Positions 44,853 through 60,138 of a stretch of 64,000 nt of DNA are shown one piece after another. The stretch covers positions 6,014,064-6,078,063 of the forward strand of contig OW051468.1 in the NCBI GenBank assembly GCA_932521025.1, written 5' to 3'. The stretch is from Oscheius onirici (taxonomy: Eukaryota; Nematoda; Chromadorea; Rhabditida; Rhabditidae). Numbering within the stretch: the first letter of the stretch is position 1; the number at the start of each line of letters is the position of its first letter. Made by a program: the position numbers and the translations under genes. The notes below the pieces were generated by a model that made no database searches, was not told the origin of the DNA, and saw only the letters and a program-made list of their open reading frames with translations.

Positions 44853-45825
44853 CTGAAACTTTCGATTTTTTAACCGAAAATCTGTTTCTGGAGGATGCAA
44901 TCACAATTTAGGCAGAAGATCACAAGAAATTCCAAATTTCCTCGATCTCGTCCAAAAAAAGCCCTGTGTGGCTGAAAATATTCGCCAGCTGCATAATTGG
45001 AGACCCCGAGCTGAAGAGAAATCAATATAGCAGCGGGGCGAGTGTGCAGACAAATGCAACTGATTGAAATATATGGAAACCGGACTGTGGTGACAAATAT
45101 CAAAATTTTTCGGGACTAATTCTGCCAAAATATTCTGTCTTTCTATCTAGTAAAAATTTCCATTTTCAGATAATTCCAGGGGTGGGGAGGTAATAGCTCG
45201 GTGCCAATTAAATAAAAGCTTGAAAAGGCAATTATCTTGTGGTGGAACTGTCGGACAGCCAGCCGCAATTGTGCTTAATTGGAGTCCAAAGATGCTGCCA
45301 GACTAATTGCTGGATAACAATTTCAGCAAAAAGATGTCTGCTCGGAGCGGATTTTTAATAGGAAGAAGACTCGGAGAAATGTGGTTTATCCAGGATACAA
45401 ACAAACGAAAACTTGGATAGACAAAATGGGTGACCAGAGGTAAGAATCATTTCAAGAAAATAGAAACATGGTATGGGGTGACTAGGGGTTAAATTGAAAC
45501 GATGAGAAGGTTTTTTGGAAGAAAATGCATGAAATGAGGGTTTTGAACAAACGTAGAATCGAGAGAGAAAAAAAATGATAGAACCATGCACATTTACTGT
45601 AAACATAATCACATCACAATATAAAGCGTTTTCAATTGGGAAAAGGGGAATTTGGGGTAGAAAATTTTGGAGAATCCAGTGAAACGGTCAGACTCACCTC
45701 GTTTAACTTTCTGACACTAGACATGGAGTGCTGTCGCATGCCGGCGGGCACAACGCCCGCGGCCACAAAACAGCCCCGGCGACGGCAAAAGAGCCTGTTG
45801 CCGGGTTTGAAATAATATGGAAGAT
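44853..45825. other. Gap between rsbp-1 and the CAF-1 gene
   Basis: About 1 kb. It should hold the missing rsbp-1 first exon(s), but none could be fixed. No repeat shared with other parts of the window was seen. Confidence 0.4.
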
Positions 45826-48001
45826 TTAGGGAAGAATATAGACCGGATAGGCCAATAGCGACGATGTTGGCACGAAGGTGGGTCCTACACAAACTGGGAT
45901 CAACACCTTGGACTTGTTGAGAACGTTTCGCTTCCACTCGGTAGCACGCGCTGCGAGCCGCTCCGCACGACCCTCTGCGTCTCTTTCATTCGACTCGTCA
46001 CTCTCTTCTTGACCTTCTCCATCCGAGAGGTAGCCCGGCTCAACCATGAACTCGTCCGCATCCGAATCTTGCTGCTCGTCGACGTCAGGATCATGAAAAA
46101 GATACAATTAATTAACTTTTCTCCAATTTTTTTTGCTGGGAGTTTCCTAAAAAGTCACTAAAGTGAGGTCTAAAAAGAGTTCCCAAAAATCGTTTGCTGT
46201 ATTTTGTTGTTTTCACATAATAAAAAACAAGTCGGGCATTGTTAAGCAACTATTTTGAGCGAATATGGAAATTAGCCTAATTGCAATGACAATTCAAAAG
46301 TGAACACTAAAGGCTTTCTAATTTTAAAAGTTCTACAATCGAAATGATTCTATCTTGAAGAGACAAAATTGGGTACAACTTATTTAAAGTTAGAAACTAG
46401 ATCGAATCATGATTCTAAACCGTAGTTATAACAAATAGCAAATGCACCAACCTCTTCGTCGGACTTGCACTCGTCACCATCATCTGGCTCATTTTCCCAT
46501 TCGGCATCAGAGTCTACCTGAAAAGTGCAAAAGATTCTGTGTTGTTGGAAATGCTGCAGTTTGAAGAGAAAGAAACTAGCCTCGTAGTCAATTTCAGTAG
46601 AAGAGGGAAGCCACGGCTTCTTGGGCTTGATGCCCTTGTCTCTCTTCTTCCAGGTTCCGTAGTAGGGCGGGCGAAAGTTGTCGTGGAACTGGAAGAGTTT
46701 AGTCTTCAATTTACTAAAAGCAGGTTTAATCAGGAGAAAAGCCAGTTTCTTACTCTTTACGGGCACAGATCAATTTCCGTTTTTTGACAGCTTCGGAGCA
46801 GAGATATGTCTTGGCAGTAACCTCATCGTGTTGAGTCGTAAGATCTGCATCGACAGCGAGTCGACTGCGTCGGTGGATAGGGGCATAGACGGCTTCGGGC
46901 TTTTGCTGAAATAGACGGATAAATCAGCTTTTAATGAAAAAACTGACCTTGAACGGCTTATACCAGACCTTTTCCAGCTTTTCTTCTGAAGCACCCGGCT
47001 CAGCAGCCGTATCTTTGTCCAATTTCGTGAAAAATCCCATGAATTTTTGAGACGCTCGCTGCTTCTTCTTGATCTCCTCTTGCTGAAAAATACAATAAAA
47101 AAGTTTCTCGACTTTCATTCCCGTATCCTTGACAGAATACTGGCAAGTGAGACCGGATGTGGTAGGTCGGGCGTGTCGCGACGACGACCACTTCACCTCG
47201 ATTTGAAACATGTCTCCCACTCGCTTCGAGCGAGAGCAGAGGATCACTGTTACTTCAGTTTTTTTTTCAAATTAAGCCATTTTTTGTTCGTTATGGGGCT
47301 ACTCAATAAACAACAGTACGTCGAAGCAAACTCGTACCTCTTCCTTTCGTTTGGCCTCCTTCTTTTCCTCCTCCTCTCGTTTTTTAGCCGCTTCCTCCTC
47401 CTTTTTCAAAGCTTTGGCTCGCTGTTTTTCTTCCTCTTCCTTTCTTTTTGCCTCTTTCTGCAGTTCTAGAGCTTTTCGTTTTTCTTCTTTAATCTCTTCT
47501 TCCTTTCTCTTCTTTTCTTCCCTTTCTCTTGAAATCGTAAAGATTCAAATAAGGTTGACACAACTAACTTGTCTTTGCGTTCCTTTTCCAGCCTCTTCTC
47601 TTCGGCTATACGGTCTTTTTCCTTCTTGCGCTCTTCCTCTTTCTTCTTTCTTTCCTCAGCCCTTTTAAGTTTTTCAGTCTCGCGTTCTTCCTGCAACCTG
47701 GGGTAGATTCAGAAAGCTTTATGACAAACCTTTGTTCCTTTGGGGCGTGAATACCTTTTTGATGGTGTCGTAGAGGAAGGCTCTGGTGAACTGGGAATTT
47801 CGCCGTCTTTGATGAGTTCTGCAATGGCATCCATCTGAAATCAATATGTTACAATAGAGGATAAAAATCCAATACCTTCTTCTTTTTCACCTCTGGCTCG
47901 TTGAGATCGACGTTTTCATCACCGGCTTCGCAGTGGATTTCCTCATTTTTCTCTTCATCCATGCTCACGTTTAATCGCCTAAAACTTTCATTTGAAACCA
48001 T
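45826..48001 (-). CDS. chaf-1: Chromatin assembly factor 1 large subunit (CAF-1 p150/CHAF1A)
   Basis: Deposits H3-H4 onto replicating DNA. Exons on the minus strand give MVSNESFRRLNVSMDEEKNE (start near 48001), then MDAIAELIKDGEIPSS. A long Lys/Glu/Arg coiled region follows (KLKRAEERKKKEEERKKEKD and AKALKKEEEAAKKREEEEKK), as in the KER domain of p150. Next come QKFMGFFTKLDK, EKVWYKPFK and the hallmark FHDNFRPPYYGTWKKRD, KPWLPSSTEIDYE, VDSDAEWENEPDDGDE (acidic ED domain) and MVEPGYLSDGEGQEESD. The C-terminus reads KVLIPVCVGPTFV and ends LLAYPVYILP. Introns are short, apart from one of about 330 nt near 46112-46450. The start is the least certain part; the ATG at MDEEKN is an alternative. Confidence 0.88.
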
Positions 48002-51000
48002 TCGATGAGCGTAGCTGATGAATTCCCGCTGCGCAAGATGTTGTTGCAATGTAATTTTTCCAAATCATTTTTTCCGTACATTATGACAAAAGTAGCACTT
48101 CAACATTGACAAAACTGAGAAAACAACCGTTGAAAACAAAAGAAAAACATGAAACGAGAATGAGAGAAGTTGCGGTAAATTTCAAAAAGTAAGCAATTGG
48201 CGGCTAAATATGGACGTAACTTTGCGTATTTATACGAGCTACCGTAATCTGAAAAGATCAGAGAGATTCACCCCAGCTGGACCAGGAGGGGAGAAAGTCA
48301 ATACACATGTCACTTTCTTTCATTTTTCCTTCCTCGGATCCGAAGAATTCACTTTTCAGTTTCCCACGTTTTTGATTGAAAGAAGTAGCTGAATTTCCGC
48401 GAGAAAGCGATAGCGTCGCATGTGTCAGTCGTTGTAACAAAACACGATGGCAACAGCACACGGAGGACTAACTTCCTAGACAATTTTTCCCGTTCTCTCT
48501 CTAAATCAGACTCTTTTCCTCGAGAAAGTGCCATGAATTTCCCTCAAACGTTTTTCCAGCTGTCTGGAACCAGTTTCTTCATTACTATAGCGTGTATTTC
48601 CTAACAGAAAACAAGTTTTTTTGGGGAAATGTCTCGCGTGCTTTGAGCAGCCAACACGCGAGAATGTTTCTCTGAATTGTGCGTGATTCAGATGGCAAGA
48701 CAAGAACAAAAGAGAATAGAAAGAATGCTAATAAGAATCGTTTCAAGTCTTCAATCAGCATAGGTTCTACTTAACAACGATTAACAGATCTTTGAAAAGT
48801 AGTCTAACGAATGTTGACAGTTCTTTCAATTCATTCACTCCCTTTTCACAGTATTTTTCACATCAGTCTTTTCACAGTCTTGTGAAAAAAAATGTCATTA
48901 TGCCTTTGAGATTGAAGAAGAGCTTTTACTATAGATGGTTTTTGAAATATACTCTAGCAGTCCCATCCAGCCTATTTGCTATCGGCGTTCATATTGTTCA
49001 GTAGGCTCAATCAGAGCAAGAAACTGCGAAGTTGTCTCAACTGTAGTTGAGTTTTTTGTAGTTGAGTTGAGTGAGTAAAACTGTATTGCGAGTCTTGGCA
49101 AGACTCTGTAAAATTTTTGAGCACTCTACATATACCCTGTCAAGGAAAGTACTCCACACTTTTCCTCTGCTCCCGCTGGATACACCGACTCTGACAATAA
49201 GAACTATAAACCCTCGTCCCTAACCATGAAAAATACCAGGTTTTTTCCCCTCCTATCTATTTTTATCACCACGTGTCCCTCAAAATAGTTTGCGTGCAAA
49301 AAGTAGCAGAGTGAGAGACGACTACTCCGCAGTTTTATTTGTTTTGTGTGCTGTTGTTTCGTGTGCGTGACGTTGAGTCAACCGCGGTCGTGCATACGGC
49401 GCGAGACCCCTCCTGGATTAGTCGCACCGTCATTGCCGAATAATTTGATATTTTGTAGAAAAGACTCTCTTTTCCCTTGACGGCGTCAATAATTGGGGTT
49501 TTGTGCTGGCGCTAATTGGCTCCAATTTGTTCCAGTATAATTCTGTTCCTAGTATTTCTCGGATGATCTTTGGTACCTTCCAGTCTGAGCTTGTTTTGGC
49601 TACTTTCTTCTCAAATATTATAACCTAACTAAGGCTAATCGGAGAGCAATTTCGGGGCTGTTTTGATAGCCCCGGGGCGCTGTCCTTCGCGCGCTCGAGC
49701 GCTCCCGCAGTTGTCTGTTAGCTCAGCCTGGCCACACTTGGAAAAAGAGCGAGAGGGTCGCGTCTAACAGTACAGTCAGTACACATGTTTTCTGCTCGCC
49801 TGTCTGTGCTTTTCTCGGTAGTTTTGAGAGCCTATTCTTGTCGGCGGGAAGAAACCAAATAGTAGCGCCAGCCGTTTTGCAAAGAGGCTACGTGTTTTGT
49901 ACCCATCAGTCCTTCGGATCTTGACCTATCGATACAAGAGTTCACTTTTGCTCGTACCAATTCTGCTCCATCTCTCTATTTTTAATTATTCATGGCTTCT
50001 GATTAGCAGGGTCTTTCTCAGAAAACCGAGTTCAAAACTGGTTAAGAGAGACTGAAACTTTTTGACGAGCACAGGAATGGATTTGCTAATTGAGGTCCTG
50101 AGCTGAACTGCTGTGGAGTACTTCTTGTCAGACCGAAGAGGACTCGCTAAGGCAGTCAACACAGTTGGCTTCAGTCGTGTAGGAAAAAAGTTGAATAGCC
50201 ACTTCTCATGTTCTTTTTCAATGAGCCAGGCCATTTGACATCTTGTTTGCACTGTTCAGACACGGTCCGAAACTTCGACCTGCCCTGTACAAATGACAGT
50301 GCTTATAAAGTCATAGACAGTCAGTAAGGGCGGTTGCTTAAGTGAGTTTGAATTTTCAAGACTCTTCTGCTCAACTATGTCGATGTTTTTCCCTTGCGAA
50401 GTGGGCTATCCGTCACGTTGCCCATGGTTTAAAACTCTCGGAACACCCGCCGACAGCCCTGGTTCTCATGGAAAATAGTGCATCGATTTCGAGATGTTTC
50501 CTATAAAATGAAACTTTCCAAGAGCTCCGAGAGACACAGTCTCGAATTTCTGAACCCGCTCACATGTCTCGTATCCTCCTCCTGTTTGAGTCCATCTTCT
50601 CTCCCGCTCTCTTCTCTTTCGCCTCCTGTCGAACTTGCGTGACCGGCCGTCGGAGCCAAGTAAACAGTCAACCAGGAGAGGGTGAGGACTCTCGCCCAGA
50701 GGTTTTTGACTCGATTAGCAGGTCCCTTTTCTCCTTCTCTTCCAGTTTCGTAATATCAAAGAAGTTTAGGTAAGAGACATTGTTTGTCCCCTAGCATCTT
50801 TATGGTCAGCTCCGCACTTTGATGACCCGATACTGGTCACTCTCTATCCAAACAAAGTCCTTCTAATCGAATGACGGACGGGGTGTCAGTTGCTTTTTTG
50901 CTAGCTTATCTCTCCCTTTCTCCCGGCGCATGCACGGGTCTCGCAGCGATCAATACACGGTTGTTTCTAAATATCTGCCTCCCCTTCTATTCCCGTCGTG

Positions 51001-52773
51001 CCCCGTTCCTTATCAGTCTCTTTCTCTCACTGCCGCTCACTCTCGCTCTGCCTCCTCCTGCTGGCTGCGGGGGCTGCTTCGGATTAGTTTCTGCTCCGCA
51101 GGGCAGGCTCTCTCACTGCCCTTTTGGACGTGAGTCGCCTCAAATAATTTCACCTGTCCCACTCTTCGCCTGTCAATCGCAATTTGTTCTCATTCCCTCC
51201 TCCTCTTCCATTTCGCGCGCTTCCTTATCTCTAAAACGGAAAAAATCAGTGATAAGTGGGCTCAAAAATGGGGAAGATCCTTACAAAGCATCCATCCATT
51301 TACTTGGAGCCTTGTTCCGACACGAATGACGTCGACGACCAGGGTTATTCATGGCGGATAAGGCGGGATCAACAACCCGAAAGAGAAACGCCACCACTTT
51401 TGCTCTTTCTCTACCTCCCTTTCTAGAAAGCTCTCACGATTTCGGTATATACATGTAGGTAGATCGAGATCAGTCATTTACCGCGACAAAAATTTCCTTC
51501 CAGGATTTTGATGGCCCGTCACGATTTAGGACGATTCCAACTTTGTGTTCCGCCACAACTCTTTCTAATGTTCCTTCATGGAGAAACAGTTAACCTCACG
51601 AGATTCTTGACCCTGCCAATAGCCATCTAGAACCGGTCAGAGAGAACTTGTTTACCAGCTGGTAGGGGAGAGAGTCTGTCGCTCCTCCTTCAACACCTTT
51701 TCCGTCGAGATCACATGCGATTCACTTACCTCATAACTCCTCCCTATTGATTCCTCGTCTGTTGGTTCGACCACCAAAAAGTTTCTATAGTTCGGCCGCT
51801 CGCGCATTTGCGATAATCCGCTTGCCTGTCTACCTTTGACTGTCGACGTCGAGAAGACTTCTTCTGCCCTTTGCTTTGGTAGTAAACACGCTCCAACAGT
51901 GACATCAGCGCGTGATGGATCACGTTTCTGATGGCCGGGGCAGACTGTACGTCCCTCTCTTACTTTGAATGTTTCTCTCCTACAATTGCTCTCTTTGTGA
52001 TCTTCGAAAAACACCATATATTTTGACAGAGAGAGTACGAGATCTGAAAGTCAAAGTGGGGAACGAGTTTCTCGATTCGAAATAGAAACATTACGGTCTA
52101 ATTTTGAATCAGGGAAGCCTCCTCCTCTCTCTGGATGGTACGAGGGCGGTATCCCTTTTGGTTCAGCACTGTACAGTCTCAAGACCTTTCTGATTCAAAA
52201 CTCGGTCCGCCCATGGATCTCAGTCTGTGCTTATCCTCTCTCTCTCTGAGCTTGTATCGGTCTGTACTTATAACCAGACAGATTAGCTCTCAAGTCTTCA
52301 ATCTTGTGGCAAATGCTTCCCTTTTTTTCTCTACTCTTCTGCGACCCGAGAGAACATTCACTGCTCCCCTCTAATCTGGCTCAGCTTAATCGCCGTCGCA
52401 ACTTGAAAATTTCCTCACTCTTTTCAGAAAGGAGAGGCGGAAAGAATTGAGAGCAGGAGGCGTTCAGGTGGAAAAACTGGGGCCAAAACGGACTTCCGGG
52501 AAAAAGACGGGAGCTCCTTTAATAGATTAGACACATTCTCACGTCTTTGAACCTTGCATTGATTCTTCTTGGCTTTGACACTGGGTGTAAAGTCCCGCGC
52601 GCTCTTCCATGTCACCTTTTGGCTGTCTCTCCCTACCGTATAGATTATCTAATGAGACTCTTCTCATGGTATTAATCTCCGCCCCAGAAGCCTCACTTCC
52701 TGTACTCTCTCTCCCTTACTCTTTCCCTTTGTCCTCCTACTCTCCATTTCAAAGATCCTTTTTTCAGGCGAGC
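48002..52773. other. 4.8-kb gene-poor region upstream of mef-2
   Basis: The longest stretch without a recognisable gene. Open frames (for example 50871-51329) are low-complexity Ser/Leu/Cys-rich and show no domains. CT-rich tracts are common from 50.5 to 52.7 kb, and a GC-rich patch lies near 49660-49740. The right end TTTTTTCAGGCGAGC (52761-52773) is a 3' splice site just before the mef-2 start, used by a 5' non-coding exon or a spliced leader. It probably holds mef-2 regulatory DNA and the chaf-1 promoter. Confidence 0.5.
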
Positions 52774-55087
<2,314 letters not shown>

Positions 55088-55414
55088 AGAGCCCACAGAT
55101 ATGTATGAATTTCTCATTTCTTCCCTCCAGTCGAGATCCCTATATAATTTGCCCCACTTTGGGTGCCGTTCTTTCCCATCGGCTCCTGTCTCTGTCCCTG
55201 TGTTATTTTCTTGTGAGTGAATGTGTGAAAAAAGGTTTTTTTGAGAAATATCATAATAAAGATTTATCAACATAGGTTAAGTAATCGCTGAAGAAAAGAG
55301 AAGAGAGAATGGAAAATGGTCACAGAAAATAATGATGAACGGGAGAAGCCCAGTCCAGAAAATCAGGTGAAAGAGATAGGTTGACCGGAGAAAAGGGATA
55401 CACGTTTTGATGAA
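55088..55414. other. mef-2 3' UTR and convergent gene ends
   Basis: AATAAAG at about 55255 gives the mef-2 polyadenylation signal, before the convergent gei-17 gene ends at 55415. Confidence 0.6.
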
Positions 55415-58110
55415 TCAGGACGGACGCTGGAAGTTGGGGTGACGAAGAGGGGCTGCGAGATCGTGATAAGGGGGGAAAGTTCGCTCGCCATTTTGGATGG
55501 CTTGGAGGGCCTGCAAAGTCATCTGACATTTTACATAAAAATTACAGCGAGAACATACCTCAGCTAGTGTTGGTTGAACTGGCGGATTGTAAGGCTGGTA
55601 TCGAGTCATCTGGATCTGACGAGGCGGTTGATACTCCGGGTAGTTTCCATCACTGTATCCCGGCATTTGTTGTCCAATGAAAGGCAGCGGCGGAGGTCGA
55701 AGATTCGGAAAATCGGGGCCTGGTGGAACGAACTGAGGCGGATTCTGAAATGTGAAGAATTTTAGAGAAAATAAAGTTAGATGTAAGACAGTTTGCATGC
55801 GGTATACGTACCGTAAGTGGAAAGTTGAAATTTGGTGCTGCCCCATTTCCATTAGTAGCAGACATATTTCGCCAAAACATTGCTGCTTGCTGACGAGCAG
55901 CACTTGTACTTGGAAAAGATATAGGTGTCCCAGCTGGGGGAGTTAAAGACGAAGTGGAGATGGTTGACTGCACACTTCCCCAAAACAAAACAATTAACAG
56001 GCTTTGAGGGCAGGACAGCACACATACAAGGAGTCAACAGTTAGAGAAAAAATTAACAAACGTCTTACCGGTTTACTGGCAGCTGGGCCCTGGTTTTGAT
56101 CCTGAGGTTCCGGCACTTTTGCTGGTCTCGGCGGCGTGTCATCATCTAGATCTATAACCTCGATGTCCTGGCTCTTACGTGGTGGCGTCGAGATGCTCTG
56201 GTTGTTAGTTACAGAAGCCGCAATGCCAAGCTGCAGATCATCATCATCGTCCGAATCCAGAGCTGAAAATTGTGTAATTAGTAGAAAAGAGAGCGTCTTA
56301 CTAATGATGTCATCATCTGCTGGTTGTTGCTTCACAGTCGCAGCTGGCTTCGTGTCGGATGTACGACAGTTTGAAGGACGAGGAGTGTCAGCATCATCGT
56401 CACTGTCACTGAGTTCGTTGATTTCTTCTTGGATCCTTTTGTAGCCTCCGTCTGTCAGTAGCTCTACTTCATTGACATCGGTGACGTCTCGGAGAATGTC
56501 TTGGAAGTAGCTGAGAAAAAAACATTAATTAAAACAAAACACACTTACCCATCGATGAGAAGTCTGTTGTATGGGGCAATTCCGTTGCATATTCCACACT
56601 TCCAAGTCGGCCGCTTCTCATTCATTTTAAGGAAGAGATCCAGGTCGAAGCACTGCAGATGAGTGCAGTCACGACATCTTGCCGGTAGACCCATTCGCGT
56701 TTTACCTAGCTGAAAACGCAACGATTATAACAGAAATAATTAAACAGCTAACCGGACACAATAGACTGATCCTGACTTGGTCCATCTTTATTCCGTCGTC
56801 ATCTCCGACTGTCATACGGCGGATGATCTGCTGTTTGGTCACAGCCGCGTCCTGTCTGAACATTTCATTCGCTTGTGCCCTGTCCCTCAAGATGTCGGCA
56901 GTCACACGGATGACGACGAAGATTCCAACAGCCCAGGCCCTTCTGTCACCAGTCCAGTCTACGACCAGTCTGAAATGCTTGAATTGTGAAACGATTACAG
57001 TGGGAAACTGACTTGTGAGGAGCTCTTCCCATCGTCGAGTCTCTAACGGGCTGACAATTCATGGTGATATTTACGGGACGAGATGGTCTCTTGGCTTCCA
57101 CATTTGGCTTATTAGTGGGAATGATGTTCTAAAAAACAGCTCATGAAGGAAGCAGAAGTATAATACCGGCAGGACAATCAGACAGTCATCGATTTTCACA
57201 TTGCAATTGGGCGGAAAATCGTCCGGCTGGTCAGTCTGATGGAAATTGTTGGGCAGATGGAAGAAACGAAGCTGTAGCTCGTGACGAGGCAGTGCTCTGG
57301 CTGTTTCTCTGTACGTTAAATAGCTATGATATTGCTGAGGGATGGAGAACGTGAATTGCACCTGAAACGCGGAGTATTATTGTTGGAAAAATGAATGTAA
57401 GAAACCTTTTGTTGCGTTTTGAGACCAGAAGGAACGCTCATAAGCTCGATAGGCTCCAAGATGGTGGTGACGGGATCGTAAAACGGCAAGTTGACACATC
57501 GTAGACCGCGAACCGGCCTTGGATTGCTGTTTGTGTTATACATGCCCATGACAGCTCCTCCATTTCCGTACATCTGATGAGGCATGATGTTATTGGCTCC
57601 GTAGCCACTATTATAGCCGCGGTTTTGTAGCCTAAAATCAAACAATTACGAAAAGACCGCGCAAACTTCTTACTGATTCGGCTGCTGGTAAGGATGACTA
57701 CGCTGATTCATACCTCGAGAACTACTGTTCAAATTTGTTAGCTGAATTTTAACTTGATGAGAATAAACAATAAAAACAAACATATTTTACGAGCTCCTGC
57801 TGTTGTTGTGGCGTCCTCAAAATCTGGATCACTCGCACAATCAGTTCCTGCTTTTTACCAAGTTTGTTCTGCTTGAATTGCTGCAGAATAGCTTGTAGTT
57901 CGTGTACTCGATACGTATGAATAGTGCTCTGGAAATATAACATAAAAAACGGCAAAAAAAAAAGATTTTGTATGTAGCAATCGGCAAAGGTCAATTCGTT
58001 GCGAGACGCTGTGCACAACATGCAAATATTCGCGTTATAAAAAAAATTCGAAAATAAACATTACTCACCTCCCAGCGAGACAGCTCTGGTTGAGCTAATT
58101 GGTATGCCAT
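55415..58110 (-). CDS. gei-17: PIAS-type E3 SUMO ligase
   Basis: Transfers SUMO to nuclear proteins. The start MAYQLAQPELSRWE leads into the SAP helix pair STIHTYRVHELQAILQQFKQ and GKKQELIVRVIQIL, for DNA/matrix binding. The PINIT region includes VQFTFSIPQQYHSYLTYRET and LPRHELQLRFFHL. The SP-RING contains LGKTRMGLPARCRDCTHLQC, FDLDLFLKMNEKRPTWKCGI and CN, with zinc ligands C, H, C, C. After it come acidic/Ser segments (LSDSDDDADTPRP, ALDSDDDDDL) and IEVIDLDDDTPP, a hydrophobic-plus-acidic SUMO-interacting motif. The C-terminus is Pro/Gln-rich and ends HPNFQRPS. Ten or so short introns. It converges with mef-2. Confidence 0.92.
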
Positions 58111-59358
58111 AAGATGCTAATCAAGCTATAAAAGAAACACCGGTAATGTAGAAAACTCGGTGGCGACGCAGTACCCTGTATAAGCCTGAACGCAGATTGT
58201 AGGCAATTCTTTCACATTGAAAACGAGGAAAGCAGTAAACGAAATTAATAAGTTTTGTTCAGCGGCAATCGAGGAAATTAGAAGTACCAAAAATGCTGCA
58301 ATATAACGTGCAAAACATTGAAATCCAGCGAAAGGTCATCCCAACTTCAGCTGAGGATCCAATGTTTTTACGCTTACTTTGCGGCAATTAGACATGGCTC
58401 CGGGCCGGCCCGCCTGGGCCCTGTCCCCAAAGTTGACCGTCGGACCGGGATCAGACCAAAAATGAAGTTGGTAATATTAGTGCATTTTAGAACTAAATAA
58501 AAGCATAGTAATAACGTTATATTTCGCCGACCTTTTTCATTAAAATAGATTAAAAATGCACATTTTGGTTTAAAAAAAATCTTTTTCTAATATTTTTTTT
58601 CAAAACCCCGGCCTAGCTCCAGGCCCGCCGGACGTCTACTTTCAGGCCCAAGCCCGGCCAGTCAGCCATGTCTAACGGCAATGAGCCCGAAAGAGCAATT
58701 CTTTGACTGGACGGACTGTAAAGCACACTATGGGTCACAATTCTGAAAGATGTAGGCATTTTTAGGCAGTTGTTGGGTGATTACGGGGGACAACGGGCCT
58801 GATTCATGTGAAACGTGTGCAAAAGGGCCATGGCGATTATCACCCTTTTCCAAATTTTTGTGGCCCGGTCGGTTGCCCTCCTAGTTGTTAAAAAGAGGTA
58901 ATTATAGGCTGGTGCTCACTCGGTAGGAGAAAATAGCACCTTTAGCATTGCGTCATCAACTGTGCTCATTTGAACAGGTCTTTGGCGCGAAAAAATGCGG
59001 GCTCGCTGGCAAAATTTAGAGGGACGCCTACATCAGATCTCTGTCAGGTGCTTTGCACCGAAATAGTTAGTTTTTTGCTCGGGTGCAAATCACATGACAA
59101 TTTTATCGATCGGCGGGCATTCCAGCGCGGCGGCAATCAATATATGAGCACGATTAAAAATAGGAACATAATCGAGAGAGGGTACAATAAATTACAACAA
59201 AATGAAGCCAGAAACGTCATCGCTTCAACCTTTCGGTGATCAGACGCGGTCTTTCAGAACCGGTACGACAATAATGTAAGACAATGAGCAAAATGTTCTT
59301 TCTCGACAACCGTATTAATAGAAATAACTACAAAATCTCTCGATAAACAAACACACAT
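58111..59358. other. Intergenic region between gei-17 and nduf-7
   Basis: Contains the gei-17 promoter, a MITE (58389-58674) and about 650 bp with no recognised gene. The nduf-7 3' end lies at its right edge. Confidence 0.5.
58389..58674 (+). mobile_element. GC-capped MITE, copy 2 (best terminal repeats)
   Basis: Starts TAGACATGGCTCCGGGCC and ends GCCCGGCCAGTCAGCCATG plus TCTA, so the outer 11 bases form a perfect inverted repeat. The core AGACCAAAAATGAAGTTGGT is shared with the copies at 32397 and 41521. About 286 bp, no coding capacity. Confidence 0.8.
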
Positions 59359-60138
59359 CTACCTTCGATACCATAGCTGAGCTTCGCGCTTTCGTTTGAT
59401 CTTCTTCTGCAGTTGAAGAACTCCGTACAACAATGCCTAAATTATTCGAAGATGAGTGAAATACTAGGAAAAATACGAACCTCGGCGGTAGGAGGACATC
59501 CAGGCACGTAGATATCTACAGGGATGACTCTGTCACAGCCTCGGAGAACAGAATAGGCGTAGTGGTAGTATCCTCCGCCGTTTGCACAAGATCCCATGGA
59601 AATGACCCATCTAAACAGCAGGCTTTCGGTCACCAGAATCAATATTACTTTGCTTCAGGCATTTGATCATAGATTCTCCTGAGAGCCGGAGCCATTTTGT
59701 TTGTCACAGTTCCAGCCACGAAGATCAAATCGGCCTGGCGAGGAGATGCACGAAAGACAACCCCGTAACGATCCATATCGTATCGAGGAGCCGCAAAGTG
59801 CATCATTTCGACGGCACAACAAGCCAAACCTGAATTTCTCGTGGAAGAATGATAAAAAGAAACTTTGTACCAAATGTAAGTGGCCAGATGGAACCACGTT
59901 GGGCGAGATTCATAACATCGTCGAGTCTAGCAAGTGCGTATTCTCCAGCAGTAGAAGTTTCCGTGAAAGGAGTACCTAAAATTGAAAAGTATCCGTTGGA
60001 TCAAAGAATAAACAAACCAGTCTTTCCGATTCCTTTGGGCGCCTCACTAGATGGGGCCAGGGCTTTAGTAGCCAAGCTGCGAGTTGTCACCCCGGGTAGG
60101 GCTGAGCGCATAGCACTCAGCATCCGTAACTTAAACAT
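59359..60138 (-). CDS. nduf-7: NADH-ubiquinone oxidoreductase subunit NDUFS7 (PSST)
   Basis: A mitochondrial complex I subunit carrying iron-sulfur cluster N2 next to the quinone site. The N-terminus, [20 protein letters not shown], is basic and Ser-rich, a mitochondrial targeting sequence. After a spliced linker come [20 protein letters not shown] and [20 protein letters not shown], with the paired cysteines that bind N2. [39 protein letters not shown] and [20 protein letters not shown] supply a third cysteine, and [15 protein letters not shown] the fourth. The C-terminus ends [19 protein letters not shown]. Introns are short. Its start is divergent from the gld-4-like gene, 690 bp away. Confidence 0.95.

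Noticed and set aside
50871-51329. 152-codon frame upstream of mef-2
   Set aside because: Low-complexity Ser/Leu/Pro composition, no domain, no matching exon structure.
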